From assembly GCA_945879015.1 (NCBI GenBank), contig CAMCUO010000014.1:1-52154 (forward strand): a stretch of DNA of 52,154 nucleotides. The letters run 5' to 3'. The stretch is from Chitinophaga pinensis. Its GTDB lineage: Bacteria; Bacteroidota; Bacteroidia; 2-12-FULL-35-15. Every line of letters begins with the position of its first letter. The first letter of the stretch is position 1. Below, in pieces: positions 16,339-25,361 of the stretch. The position numbers and the translations under genes are program-made. A model generated the notes under the pieces. It searched no databases and was not told the origin of the DNA. It saw only the letters and a program-made list of their open reading frames with translations.

Positions 16339-17628
16339 TTATAGGCTCCAATAAGTTAAATTTTTAATCTTTCCTCTTAAAATACCTTTAACATCTACTA
16401 AAATTCCTCCATCTGATAAAATTGATTTGTAATAGGCTTCATCAAAACCAAGATATTCTTTATGATTTACAGCAACTACAACAGCATCGTATCCTTTTCC
16501 AATTGATTGTGCTAATTCAAAACCATATTCATGCTTTAATTCAGTTGAATCTGCATGAGGGTCAACTACATCAACGTGAACACCAAAAGATTTAAATTCT
16601 TTAATTACATCTGAAACTTTTGAATTTCGAACATCACTTACATTTTCTTTAAATGTTGCTCCCATCACCAGTACTCGTGATTCAGTTAAATTCTTTTTAG
16701 CGGCAATGATTTTCTTTACGGTTTGTTTAGCAACATAAAATCCCATGGAATCGTTTACGTAACGACCAGAATTAATTACTCTAGCATGATACCCTAATTC
16801 TTCTGCTTTGTATGTCAAATAATAAGGATCAACGCCAATGCAATGTCCGCCAACCAATCCCGGAGAGAATTTTAAGAAATTCCATTTTGTTCCAGCAGCT
16901 TCTAATACATCGTATGTGTTAATTCCAATACGACTAAAAATAATGGACAATTCATTCATCAATGCAATGTTCACATCACGTTGTGTATTCTCAATAATTT
17001 TTGCAGCTTCTGCAACTTTAATTGATGATGCTTTGTGAACTCCGGGCTCAACAATAATTTTATATGTTTCAGCAATAACTTCTAGTGATTCTTCACAGCA
17101 TCCAGAAACTACTTTTAAGATTTTTGTGATTGTATGTTCTTTATCCCCAGGATTAATTCTTTCTGGAGAATACCCAACTTTAAAATCGGATTTAAATTTT
17201 AATCCTGATACTTCTTCTAATACAGGAATACAATCTTCTTCGGTACAACCAGGATAAACTGTGGATTCATAAACAACATAATCTCCTTTTTTTAATGCTT
17301 TCCCAACTGAACGAGAAGCGCCTAGTAAAGGTTTTAAATCGGGAAGGTTGTGTTCATCAATTGGGGTAGGGACTGCGATAATAAAAAAGTTAGCTGATTT
17401 TAAAACATCAATCGAAGCTGTAAATGCAATATCGCAACCTTCAAAATCTTTAATTGATAATTCTTGAGAAGGATCGATGTTGTTTTGCATCATTTTCACG
17501 CGTTCTTCATTAATATCGAATCCAATTACTTTTACTTTCTTAGCAAAAGCAAGTGCAATTGGTAACCCTACGTAACCGAGTCCGATAACCGCAATTTTTG
17601 CTTCCTTATTTTTTATTTTGTTAATCAT
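16339..17628 (-). CDS. Nucleotide-sugar dehydrogenase, WbpA/TviB/WbpO family
   Basis: The 429-residue protein is a UDP-hexosamine 6-dehydrogenase. It has an N-terminal Rossmann motif (IAVIGLGYVGLPIALAFA), the central GGHCIGVDPYYLTYKA with the catalytic Cys, and a C-terminal domain with GATFKENVSDVRNSK. It oxidises C6 of UDP-GlcNAc or UDP-GalNAc to the uronic acid using two NAD+. The neighbouring WbpB-, WbpD- and WbpE-like genes favour UDP-GlcNAc as substrate (WbpA role), while the WbpP-like epimerase would also permit a WbpO role. It is 54 bases from the WbpB-like gene on the same strand. Confidence 0.9.
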   Translation of the reverse strand: MINKIKNKEAKIAVIGLGYVGLPIALAFAKKVKVIGFDINEERVKMMQNNIDPSQELSIKDFEGCDIAFTASIDVLKSANFFIIAVPTPIDEHNLPDLKPLLGASRSVGKALKKGDYVVYESTVYPGCTEEDCIPVLEEVSGLKFKSDFKVGYSPERINPGDKEHTITKILKVVSGCCEESLEVIAETYKIIVEPGVHKASSIKVAEAAKIIENTQRDVNIALMNELSIIFSRIGINTYDVLEAAGTKWNFLKFSPGLVGGHCIGVDPYYLTYKAEELGYHARVINSGRYVNDSMGFYVAKQTVKKIIAAKKNLTESRVLVMGATFKENVSDVRNSKVSDVIKEFKSFGVHVDVVDPHADSTELKHEYGFELAQSIGKGYDAVVVAVNHKEYLGFDEAYYKSILSDGGILVDVKGILRGKIKNLTYWSL

Positions 17629-17682
17629 AATAATTTTTTTTATTCTTTAATTTTCAAATTTTCAAATTTTTACATTTTCAAA

Positions 17683-18717
17683 TTAACTTTTTCTATCTTC
17701 TTTTCTTAATGAATAAATCCGTTCGATAATATCAACTACTTTTAATCCTTCCATTGCATTGGTAGTTATTGTAGTTCGTCTTTTAAGTGTATCAATTACA
17801 TTAGAAATAACTTGCGGATGATTGTTTGCAGATCCTTTGTAAGAGCCATAATCATTAGCCTCATTGGTAGGATCTAGATTTGGCATGGTATAGTCTTTTA
17901 TATTACATTGCTCAACTTGGTCCATATATTGTCCGCCTACTTTAACACTTCCTTTGCTTCCAATAATTGTGATACTGCTTTCTAAATTGGTATTCCAAAC
18001 AGCAGTAGAATAATTAATACTTCCCATGCCACCATTTATAAAATTAAAATTCACAAATCCACTATCTTCAAACTCTGTTAAATTAGCATGATTAAAATCG
18101 TTGAACTTAGCTTGAATATCTTTCATGTCACCAAATATCCAATACAATAAATCTATCCAATGCGAGAATTGAGTAAACAATGTTCCTCCATCTAAGTCCT
18201 CTGTTCCTTTCCAACCACCTTGTTTATAGTAACGCTCGTCACGATTCCAATAACAGTTCAGTTGAACCATGTATACATTTCCAATAACTTTTTCTTCAAC
18301 AATTTTTTTCAACCAAACTGATGGAGGAGAAAAACGATTTTGCATGACACAAAAAACTGTTTTATGAACTTGCAATCCTTTGAAAATTATTGCTTCACAA
18401 TCAGCTTTTGAAAGAGCCATTGGTTTTTCACAAACTATATGCTTTCCGGCTTCTAATACTAATAAAGAATGTTTTGCATGTAATCCATTAGGAGTACAAA
18501 TACAAACCACTTCCACCTCTAGATGAGCAGCTAGCATTTCTTCTGCAGAAGAGTATAATTTTTCTTTGAATTCAGTCAAACCTAATTTATCAATTGGCAA
18601 TACATCGCATACTGCAATTAATTCTGCTTCAGAATTTCTGCGAACCATTTCTGCATGTCGTTTGCCAATATGACCTTGACCGATTACTGCGAATTTAATT
18701 TTAGTTGAACTATCCAT
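17683..18717 (-). CDS. Gfo/Idh/MocA oxidoreductase, WbpB/WlbA-like
   Basis: The 344-residue protein has an N-terminal NAD-binding fold (FAVIGQGHIGKRHAEMV) and the family CEKPMALSKAD motif containing the catalytic Glu-Lys-Pro. The C-terminal alpha/beta domain includes GGTLFTQFSHWIDLLYWIFG. In the WbpB/WlbA role it oxidises C3 of UDP-GlcNAcA to the 3-keto sugar that the WbpE-like aminotransferase then uses. All four genes of that pathway are in this operon, which supports the assignment. A family member of other specificity cannot be excluded. Confidence 0.87.
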   Translation of the reverse strand: MDSSTKIKFAVIGQGHIGKRHAEMVRRNSEAELIAVCDVLPIDKLGLTEFKEKLYSSAEEMLAAHLEVEVVCICTPNGLHAKHSLLVLEAGKHIVCEKPMALSKADCEAIIFKGLQVHKTVFCVMQNRFSPPSVWLKKIVEEKVIGNVYMVQLNCYWNRDERYYKQGGWKGTEDLDGGTLFTQFSHWIDLLYWIFGDMKDIQAKFNDFNHANLTEFEDSGFVNFNFINGGMGSINYSTAVWNTNLESSITIIGSKGSVKVGGQYMDQVEQCNIKDYTMPNLDPTNEANDYGSYKGSANNHPQVISNVIDTLKRRTTITTNAMEGLKVVDIIERIYSLRKEDRKS

Positions 18718-18750
18718 TTTTTACCACTAAGACACTAAGAACACTTAGTT
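18717..18750. repeat. Dispersed simple repeat, 'accactaagacactaag' type
   Basis: TTACCACTAAGACACTAAGA lies at the start of the WbpB-like gene. An inverse copy (CTTAGTGTCTTAGTGGTAAA) is at 29855-29880. The rest of the spacer to 18800 is T-rich and gene-free. Confidence 0.7.
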
Positions 18751-18799
18751 ATATTTTTTTAATTTTTGTATATTGCCTATTGCCTACTTCTTTTGTTGT

Positions 18800-19369
18800 C
18801 TATTGCTTACTTACTTTGCTATTCTCCAATTTGTATTTCTCTTTACTCTCCAAGCATACTGCAATTCCCTCTTTATTAAATTCTAATCGATGTCCATATT
18901 CACTTATCCATCCCATTTGTTTTGCTGGATTTCCAACCCATAAAGAATAAGGTTGAACATTTTTTGTTACCACAGCACCTGCTCCGATAAAAGCATATTC
19001 TCCAATATCATGGCCGCATACAATGGTTGCGTTTGCGCCTATTGATACGCCTTTTCCAACATGTGTTTTGGTATATTCGTTTTTACGATTGATGGCACTG
19101 CGCGGATTAATTACGTTTGTAAAAACCATTGATGGACCTAAAAAAACATCATCATCACACGTTACACCTGTATAAATAGAAACGTTGTTTTGCACTTTCA
19201 CATTTTTTCCCAAAACAACTTCTGGAGATATAACAACATTTTGTCCAATGTTGCAATTTTCACCCAATGTGCAATTCGACATGATATGAGAAAAGTGCCA
19301 AATCTTGGTTCCTTTCCCAATCTTACATCCTTCATCTATGAATGCACTTTCGTGTGCGAAATATTCCAT
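18800..19369 (-). CDS. Hexapeptide N-acetyltransferase, WbpD/WlbB-like
   Basis: This 189-residue enzyme has a left-handed beta-helix fold, seen as imperfect hexapeptide repeats from residue ~10 to ~150 (for example IGKGTKIWHFSHIMSNCTLG, IGQNVVISPEVVLG, IGAGAVVTKNV). It closes with PYSLWVGNPAKQMGWIS. It acetylates the 3-amino group of UDP-GlcNAc(3NH2)A with acetyl-CoA in the WbpD/WlbB role, giving UDP-2,3-diacetamido-2,3-dideoxy-glucuronate. Its operon partners (WbpA-, WbpB-, WbpE-like) fit exactly this pathway. A 20-base perfect palindrome lies in the spacer before its start. Confidence 0.88.
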   Translation of the reverse strand: MEYFAHESAFIDEGCKIGKGTKIWHFSHIMSNCTLGENCNIGQNVVISPEVVLGKNVKVQNNVSIYTGVTCDDDVFLGPSMVFTNVINPRSAINRKNEYTKTHVGKGVSIGANATIVCGHDIGEYAFIGAGAVVTKNVQPYSLWVGNPAKQMGWISEYGHRLEFNKEGIAVCLESKEKYKLENSKVSKQ

Positions 19370-19384
19370 GTGTTGTTTTTTTTG

Positions 19385-19404
19385 ATCCCGATAGCTATCG
19401 GGAT
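19385..19404. repeat. 20-base perfect palindrome, common Bacteroidota repeat
   Basis: ATCCCGATAGCTATCGGGAT is fully self-complementary and lies between the WbpD-like gene and the UDP-xylose synthase gene. I recognise this motif as very frequent in Bacteroidota spacers. It could form a hairpin in the operon mRNA. Confidence 0.8.
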
Positions 19405-19422
19405 TGACTTTTTTCTTTTGAC

Positions 19423-20394
19423 TTAGCTGAAGCTTCTATGCTCTGTTTTGTTCAATTCTTCTTTTGAAAGAGATTTAAAATATTCATAAGTAATTTTTAA
19501 TCCTTCTGCTCTTTCAACTTTTGGTTCCCAACCTAAAATAGTTCTTGCTTTTGTAATGTCGGGTTTGCGTTGCTTAGGATCATCTTGTGGCAATGGTTTC
19601 GAGATCAATTTTTGTTTGGTTCCTGTTAATTTTATAATTTCTTCACCAAATTCTTTAATGGTTATTTCGCTCGGATTGCCAATGTTTACAGGCTGAACAT
19701 AGTCACTCATTAACAAACGATAAATGCCTTCTACTAAATCATCCACATAACAAAACGAACGAGTTTGTGAACCATCACCAAACATTGTTAGATCTTCACC
19801 ACGCAATGCTTGTCCAATAAATGCTGGCAATACTCTTCCATCATTCAGTCGCATACGAGGACCATAAGTATTAAAAATTCTTATGATGCGTGTTTCCACT
19901 CCGTGATATGTATGATAAGCCATTGTCATAGCTTCCATAAAACGTTTTGCTTCGTCATAAACTCCACGTGGACCAACAGGGTTTACATTTCCCCAATATT
20001 CTTCTGTTTGTGGATGTACTATTGGATCGCCATATACTTCAGAAGTAGATGCAACTAATATTCTTGCTTTTTTAACTCTTGCTAATCCTAATAAATTATG
20101 AGTTCCTAATGAACTTACTTTTAATGTTTGAATTGGAATTTTTAAATAATCGATAGGAGAAGCTGGTGATGCGAAATGCAGTATGTAGTCTAATTCACCT
20201 GGAATAAAAACAAATTTAGAAACATCGTGATGATAAAATTCAAAATGTTCGAGCTTCATTAAATGATCAATGTTTTTTAAATCACCAGTAATTAAATTGT
20301 CCATTCCAATTACATGAAATCCTTCTTTAATAAAACGATCACAAAGGTGTGAACCTAAAAATCCTGCTGCTCCTGTTATTAAAACTCTTTTCAT
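19423..20394 (-). CDS. uxs: UDP-glucuronate decarboxylase (UDP-xylose synthase)
   Basis: The 323-residue extended-SDR enzyme has [15 protein letters not shown], the conserved [11 protein letters not shown], catalytic YDEAKR (Tyr-x3-Lys) and [10 protein letters not shown]. These mark UXS, which decarboxylates UDP-glucuronate to UDP-xylose. UDP-glucuronate would come from the UDP-glucose dehydrogenase encoded 117 bases upstream on the same strand, so the pair forms a two-step route from UDP-glucose. The bacterial ArnA-type decarboxylase is distinguishable by length and motifs and is less likely. Confidence 0.92.
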   Translation of the reverse strand: MKRVLITGAAGFLGSHLCDRFIKEGFHVIGMDNLITGDLKNIDHLMKLEHFEFYHHDVSKFVFIPGELDYILHFASPASPIDYLKIPIQTLKVSSLGTHNLLGLARVKKARILVASTSEVYGDPIVHPQTEEYWGNVNPVGPRGVYDEAKRFMEAMTMAYHTYHGVETRIIRIFNTYGPRMRLNDGRVLPAFIGQALRGEDLTMFGDGSQTRSFCYVDDLVEGIYRLLMSDYVQPVNIGNPSEITIKEFGEEIIKLTGTKQKLISKPLPQDDPKQRKPDITKARTILGWEPKVERAEGLKITYEYFKSLSKEELNKTEHRSFS

Positions 20395-20412
20395 TTTTAC
20401 AAATTGTTGATT

Positions 20413-20512
20413 TGTTGATTTAGAGAATTGGAGAGGTATGATATGAGAAATAAATATTTAATTTCCCACTAATTAAAATTCTCTAATTCACTATTTCTCT
20501 AACTCTCTATTT
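20413..20512. repeat. Opposed simple-repeat arms, 'agagaattagagaa' type
   Basis: The spacer between uxs and the UDP-glucose dehydrogenase gene has TTTAGAGAATTGGAGAGG on the left. On the right is the opposite orientation, AATTCTCTAATTCACTATTT and CTCTAACTCTCT. The arms can pair imperfectly. No gene lies between them. Confidence 0.6.
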
Positions 20513-21822
20513 TATTTTACGGTTTCTCTTCCAATACTTGTATAGTAATATCCTAACTCTTTCATTTGATCAATTCCATATAAATTTCTTCCATCAAAAA
20601 TGGCTTTGTTTTTTAATAAGGAAGAAACTCTTTCGAAATCTGGTGTGCGGAATAAACTCCATTCGGTTGCAATTAATAATGCATCTGCACCACGTAACGC
20701 ATCATATTCATCCATGGCATAAGTGATTTTATCTCCAATTAAATTTCTGACATTGTTCATTGCTTCTGGATCGTATGCAGCTACTGTTGCTCCAGCTTTT
20801 AATAATTCTTCTATGATGTACAATGCAGGTGCTTCGCGAATGTCATCAGTATCAGGTTTAAATGCTAGTCCCCAAACGGCAATTTTTTTACCTTTCAAGT
20901 CTCCTTTGAAATAGTTTTTCACTTTTGGAATGATAATGGTTTTTTGTTTTTCATTTATTTCCATTACTGATTCCAATATTTTAAAATCGTACATCACTTC
21001 GTTAGCCGATTTAGCTAATGCTTGAACGTCTTTCGGAAAACAGCTTCCACCATAACCAATTCCTGGAAATAAAAATCGCTTTCCAATTCTATCATCACTA
21101 CCAATTCCAATTCGAACAGCATCTACATCGGCACCAACTAATTCGCATAGGTTTGCGATTTCGTTCATGAAAGTAATTTTGGTAGCTAAGAAAGCATTTG
21201 CTGCATACTTTGTTAATTCAGCAGAACGTTCATCCATAAAGACGATTGGATTTCCTTGTCGAACATAAGGTTTGTAAAGCTCTTCCATTGTTTTGCGGGC
21301 TTTGTCTGAACTTGCACCAATCACAACTCTATCTGGTTTTAAAAAATCATCTACCGCAAATCCTTCGCGTAAAAATTCTGGATTTGAAACAATATCAAAT
21401 TCTACTTTCGCATGTTTTGCAACTGCTTTACGAACTTTATCTGCTGTGCCAACAGGAACAGTGCTTTTGTCAACAATCACTTTGTAGTCTTTCATTATTT
21501 TCCCAAGATCATCTGCTACACCGAGGATGTAACTTAAGTCAGCAGATCCATCTTCGCCTGGAGGAGTTGGTAATGCAAGAAAAATAATTTTTGCTTTTGC
21601 AATTGCTTCTTCAAGGTTGGTAGTGAATGTTAATCGACCTTGTTTGATATTTCTTTCGAACAATACATCCAAATGTGGTTCGTAAATAGGAACTACACCC
21701 GCTTGCATTTTTTGTACTTTTTCTTTGTTGATATCAACACAAATAACATGATTGCCAGTTTCTGCTAAACAGGTTCCTGTTACCAATCCTACGTATCCTG
21801 TTCCTACTACTGCGATATTCAT
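20512..21822 (-). CDS. ugd: UDP-glucose 6-dehydrogenase
   Basis: Ugd oxidises UDP-glucose to UDP-glucuronate with two NAD+. The 436-residue protein starts with the Rossmann motif MNIAVVGTGYVGLVTGTCLA. It has VDKSTVPVGTADKV, the substrate-binding NPEFLREGFAVDDFLKPDR, the catalytic Cys in GYGGSCFPKDVQAL and the C-terminal WGLAFKPDTDDIREAP. Length and all blocks are normal. It feeds the UDP-xylose synthase encoded directly downstream. Confidence 0.95.
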   Translation of the reverse strand: MNIAVVGTGYVGLVTGTCLAETGNHVICVDINKEKVQKMQAGVVPIYEPHLDVLFERNIKQGRLTFTTNLEEAIAKAKIIFLALPTPPGEDGSADLSYILGVADDLGKIMKDYKVIVDKSTVPVGTADKVRKAVAKHAKVEFDIVSNPEFLREGFAVDDFLKPDRVVIGASSDKARKTMEELYKPYVRQGNPIVFMDERSAELTKYAANAFLATKITFMNEIANLCELVGADVDAVRIGIGSDDRIGKRFLFPGIGYGGSCFPKDVQALAKSANEVMYDFKILESVMEINEKQKTIIIPKVKNYFKGDLKGKKIAVWGLAFKPDTDDIREAPALYIIEELLKAGATVAAYDPEAMNNVRNLIGDKITYAMDEYDALRGADALLIATEWSLFRTPDFERVSSLLKNKAIFDGRNLYGIDQMKELGYYYTSIGRETVK

Positions 21823-21876
21823 AATGTTAATTTGAAAATTTGAAAATTAGTTAATGTGCTTATTGAAAAAATAAAA

Positions 21877-23016
21877 TTATTTACAAAATTCTAAAACATT
21901 TGTAGTGATATAGTTTAATGTTTCTTCATCTAATTCGGTATGCATTGGTAAAGACATTACACAAGCACAAAGCTTTTCTGTTACAGGAAAATCACCTGCT
22001 TTGTAACGTGGATCCAAATATGCTTTTTGTAAATGCAATGGAATAGGATAATAAATCATTGCGGGAATATCTTTGCTAGCCAAATATTCGCGGATAGCTG
22101 TTCTGTCAACTCCAACTAATTGCAAAGTATATTGATGAAAAACGTGATCAGAAAATTTTGCACGAGCTGGTGTTTTTAATTTTGGATGATTTGCAAATGC
22201 TTTGTCGTAATAGTTTGCCGCCTTATTGCGAGCCACAGCATAATTATCTAAATCGCGCAATTTGATTCTTAAAATAGCTGCTTGAATGCTATCTAGGCGT
22301 GAATTTACACCAATCGAATCGTGAACATATTGCACAGATTGACCATGATTGGCAATCATTCTGATTTTTGCAGCTAACTGGTCATCGTTCGTATACATTG
22401 CTCCACCATCTCCATAACATCCTAAGTTTTTAGAAGGAAAAAACGAGGTACAACCAACTGTTCCTATTGTTCCTGCTTTTTTAGCAGAACCATCAGCTGA
22501 TTTATAATTTGCACCTATCGCTTGTGCAGTATCTTCAATCACATATAAATTATGCTTTTTTGCTAAAGCCATTATCGCATCCATATCAGCGCATTGTCCA
22601 AATAAATGCACAGGAACAATTGCTTTAGTTTTTGGAGTAATAGCTTTTTCGATTGCTTGTATGTCAATTTCAAAAGTATCTGGGACAACATCTACTAAAA
22701 CAGGTTTTAATCCTAACAAAGCGATCACTTCTGCAGTAGCAACGTAAGTAAAATCAGCAGTTATAACCTCATCTCCGGGTTTTAAATCCAAAGCCATCAT
22801 TGCTATTTGCAAAGCGTCAGTTCCATTAGCACAAGGAATCACATGCTTTACTCCAAGGTATTGTTCTAATTCAGCCTGAAAAGCTTTTACCTCCGGACCA
22901 TTAATAAATGCAGTATTATCTAATACATTTTGGATAGCAGCATCTACTTCTGTTTTTATTTTTTCGTATTGACTTTTTAAGTCAACCATTTGAATTTTTT
23001 TGGCAGTTTTAGTCAT
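21877..23016 (-). CDS. DegT/DnrJ/EryC1/StrS aminotransferase, WbpE/WlbC-like
   Basis: This 379-residue PLP enzyme has MVDLKSQYEKIK, the cofactor-binding ANGTDALQIAMMAL, EDTAQAIGA and the Schiff-base Lys196 in FFPSKNLGCYGDGGA. In the WbpE role it transfers an amino group from glutamate to C3 of the 3-keto sugar made by the WbpB-like enzyme. It is the first gene of the minus-strand cluster, so the operon promoter should lie in 23017-23133. TATATTCG on the minus strand there is one base off the -7 consensus. Confidence 0.9.
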   Translation of the reverse strand: MTKTAKKIQMVDLKSQYEKIKTEVDAAIQNVLDNTAFINGPEVKAFQAELEQYLGVKHVIPCANGTDALQIAMMALDLKPGDEVITADFTYVATAEVIALLGLKPVLVDVVPDTFEIDIQAIEKAITPKTKAIVPVHLFGQCADMDAIMALAKKHNLYVIEDTAQAIGANYKSADGSAKKAGTIGTVGCTSFFPSKNLGCYGDGGAMYTNDDQLAAKIRMIANHGQSVQYVHDSIGVNSRLDSIQAAILRIKLRDLDNYAVARNKAANYYDKAFANHPKLKTPARAKFSDHVFHQYTLQLVGVDRTAIREYLASKDIPAMIYYPIPLHLQKAYLDPRYKAGDFPVTEKLCACVMSLPMHTELDEETLNYITTNVLEFCK

Positions 23017-23133
23017 TCGTTTTTACTGGTTTAAATAAGAGTGCGAATATAAGGAAAATATATAAATTCTGAAGGCAATTTTTGGCTATGGTATTCGTTT
23101 AAAAGCCTTATATTTACAAATATTTTTGTTAAA

Positions 23134-23886
23134 ATGAAGAAAGCCTATTTTTTAAGCATTTGTACAATTTTTTTAGCATTTAATCTTGTTTCTCAAGTTA
23201 GTGTAAAAGATTCATCAATTTATACCCCCTATATTGGTGTTTCTTACGCATACCATTTCCCTGAAGGCCACATGGCAAAACGTTTTAGCAATAGTTCTGC
23301 CATTGGACTTAATTTGGAGTTTAAAACAAAAAAACAATGGGCTTTAGGTATAAATGGAAGCTATATTTTCGGAAAAGATGTAAAAGAGTCGCTTTTTGAT
23401 AGTATTGCAACTCCAAGTGGCTCTATTATCAATGGAAATGGAGAATTTGCAGATGTTCGTTTATATGAAAGAGGTTTTACAGCTTCTTTAACCATTGGAA
23501 GCTTGTTTGCTTTTAAAAAACCAAATCCCAATTCGGGAATTATGTTCAATGTGGGTTTTGGATTTATTCAACATAAAATTAGAATAGAAACTATCGGAAA
23601 TAATGCTCCTCAACTTTCTAAACAATACAAAAAAGGATACGATCGTTTAACAAATGGTTTTTTATTGAGTCAGAATTTAGGTTATTTATATTTAAGTGAT
23701 AATCGATTAGTGAACTTTTATATTGGATTTGAATGTATGCAAGGTTTTACCCAAAGCAGAAGAAGTTACGATTACGATTTGATGAAACAAGACACAGAAA
23801 AACGAGTTGACATTTTGTATGGAGGAAAATTTGCTTGGATATTACCAATGTACAAAAGAGCTCCTCAAGAATTCTACACTTATTAA
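23134..23886 (+). CDS. Outer-membrane beta-barrel-like protein, unknown function
   Basis: The 250-residue protein has a signal peptide (residues 1-20, MKKAYFLSICTIFLAFNLVS). The mature part alternates hydrophobic and polar residues with many aromatic girdle positions, as in small outer-membrane barrels (IGLNLEFKTKKQWALGINGS, FTASLTIGSLFAF, SGIMFNVGFGFIQHKI). I do not recognise a named family. It lies 47 bases before waaA on the same strand, across a short palindromic repeat, so a role in the outer membrane or LPS is possible. That is context only. Confidence 0.75.
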   Translation: MKKAYFLSICTIFLAFNLVSQVSVKDSSIYTPYIGVSYAYHFPEGHMAKRFSNSSAIGLNLEFKTKKQWALGINGSYIFGKDVKESLFDSIATPSGSIINGNGEFADVRLYERGFTASLTIGSLFAFKKPNPNSGIMFNVGFGFIQHKIRIETIGNNAPQLSKQYKKGYDRLTNGFLLSQNLGYLYLSDNRLVNFYIGFECMQGFTQSRRSYDYDLMKQDTEKRVDILYGGKFAWILPMYKRAPQEFYTY

Positions 23887-23887
23887 T

Positions 23888-23921
23888 GCCTCACCCCGCC
23901 CTCTCGTAAAAGAGAGGGAGA
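23888..23921. repeat. Palindromic repeat, 'CTCACCCC...GAGAGGG' type
   Basis: CCCTCTC pairs with GAGAGGG around a short GTAAAA loop, preceded by CCTCACCCCG. It belongs to the same loose family as the elements at 30466, 35697 and inside mutS at 45577. Confidence 0.65.
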
Positions 23922-23933
23922 TGAACGCTGAAA

Positions 23934-25169
23934 ATGAAATTACTATATAACCTCTCTATTTATTTATACATATTTTATATTCGAGTTGGTTCATTGTTCA
24001 ACTCGAAAGCAAAATTAATGATTGCTGGAAGGAAAAACATTTTCGAAAACATTAAATCCAAAATCCTTAATCCAAAATCCAATAATATAGTATGGTTCCA
24101 TTGTGCATCTCTAGGCGAGTTTGAGCAGGGCCGACCGTTAATGGAAAAATTAAAATTGCAACAGAGGGATGTAAAAATACTACTCACATTTTTTTCGCCA
24201 TCAGGTTATGAAATTCGAAAAAATTATGCTGGTGCAGATTTTATTTTTTATTTACCAATGGACACTCCATCCAATGCGAAAAAATTTATTGAAATAGTAA
24301 ATCCACAAAAAGTATTTTTTGTGAAGTACGAATTTTGGTTCAATTATTTAACAGAATTAAAAAATAAAAACATTCCAACTTATTTAGTTAGCGGAATTTT
24401 TAGAGAAAATCATCATTTTTTTAAAAGCACAGGAGCTTGGTTTCGTAAACAATTAAGTTCTTTTACGCATTTCTTTTTACAAGATGAAAAATCAGTAGAA
24501 ATGTTGAATTCAATAGGTTGCACGAATACTACTCTTTGTGGCGATACTCGTTTTGATAGAGTATTTGAAGTTTCTAAAAATGCCAAACAATTAGATTTAG
24601 TAAAATTATTTGTTGAAGATAAAAAAGTAATGATTGTTGGAAGCTCATGGTTGGAAGATGAAAAAATTATCGCAAACTATTTCACAAATCCTAAATCACA
24701 AATCCTAAATTATAAAATTATTATAGCTCCGCATGAGATTAACGAAAAGCATTTGGTTTCTATCGAAGGGCAATTTTCTAGTACGTGTCTGCGATATTCT
24801 AAAGCAACTCAAAAAAATATTTCTGAAGCACAAGTATTAATTATAGATAATATTGGAATGCTCTCCTCATTATATCAATATGGCACGATAGCCTTTATTG
24901 GTGGCGGTTTTGGAAAAGGAATTCACAATATTTTAGAAGCAGCAACTTTTGGTTTGCCAGTAATTTTCGGTCCGAATTATCACAAGTTTGTTGAAGCAAA
25001 AGAATTGATAAAACTTGGCGGTGCTTTTTCAATAAAAGATGTTTCAGAATTTGAAAAAACAATGGCGCTATTAAGTGATGAGCAAGTTTTGAAAACGGCT
25101 TCTCAGATTTCTAGGATGTATGTGCAGGGGAGGATTGGGGCAACCGATAAGATACTTTCGAAAATTTAA
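23934..25169 (+). CDS. waaA: 3-deoxy-D-manno-octulosonic acid (Kdo) transferase
   Basis: WaaA adds Kdo from CMP-Kdo to lipid A precursor at the inner membrane. The 411-residue GT-B protein has an N-terminal membrane-associated helix, the conserved WFHCASLGEFEQGRPLME (~residues 54-71) and the acceptor-side KYEFWFNYL. The nucleotide-binding C-terminal block FIGGGFGKGIHNILEAATFG and VIFGPNYHKF are also present. Two stretches are written in AAATCC-type simple repeat: residues ~41-49 (KSKILNPKS) and ~251-260 (TNPKSQILNY). Both are in frame and probably fall in surface loops. It follows the outer-membrane protein gene. Confidence 0.93.
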   Translation: MKLLYNLSIYLYIFYIRVGSLFNSKAKLMIAGRKNIFENIKSKILNPKSNNIVWFHCASLGEFEQGRPLMEKLKLQQRDVKILLTFFSPSGYEIRKNYAGADFIFYLPMDTPSNAKKFIEIVNPQKVFFVKYEFWFNYLTELKNKNIPTYLVSGIFRENHHFFKSTGAWFRKQLSSFTHFFLQDEKSVEMLNSIGCTNTTLCGDTRFDRVFEVSKNAKQLDLVKLFVEDKKVMIVGSSWLEDEKIIANYFTNPKSQILNYKIIIAPHEINEKHLVSIEGQFSSTCLRYSKATQKNISEAQVLIIDNIGMLSSLYQYGTIAFIGGGFGKGIHNILEAATFGLPVIFGPNYHKFVEAKELIKLGGAFSIKDVSEFEKTMALLSDEQVLKTASQISRMYVQGRIGATDKILSKI

Positions 25170-25198
25170 ACACCTCTTCCAAGAAAAGTTGTGGTTAG

Positions 25199-25361
25199 CA
25201 GCCGCAGATTTACAGATTAAAAAATAAAATAATTTTTGCTGATTTGATTGTGGCTAGGCCATGCTCGCCATCGCTAGTGAGATCTCGCGATTGATTGTGG
25301 ATTCTATTAATTTAGAATCTGCCAAAATATGCACCTCGGAAAAATCTGCGAATCTGCGGCT
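25199..25361. repeat. Inverted repeat, 'AGCCGCAGATTCGCAGATT' family
   Basis: The arm at 25199-25217 (AGCCGCAGATTTACAGATT) matches the reverse complement of 25343-25361 (AATCTGCGAATCTGCGGCT) at 17 of 19 positions. The 125-base centre has no gene. I recognise the motif as a widespread Bacteroidota spacer repeat. The right arm ends at the stop codon of the broken acetyltransferase gene. This element fills the gap 25170-25359. Confidence 0.8.
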
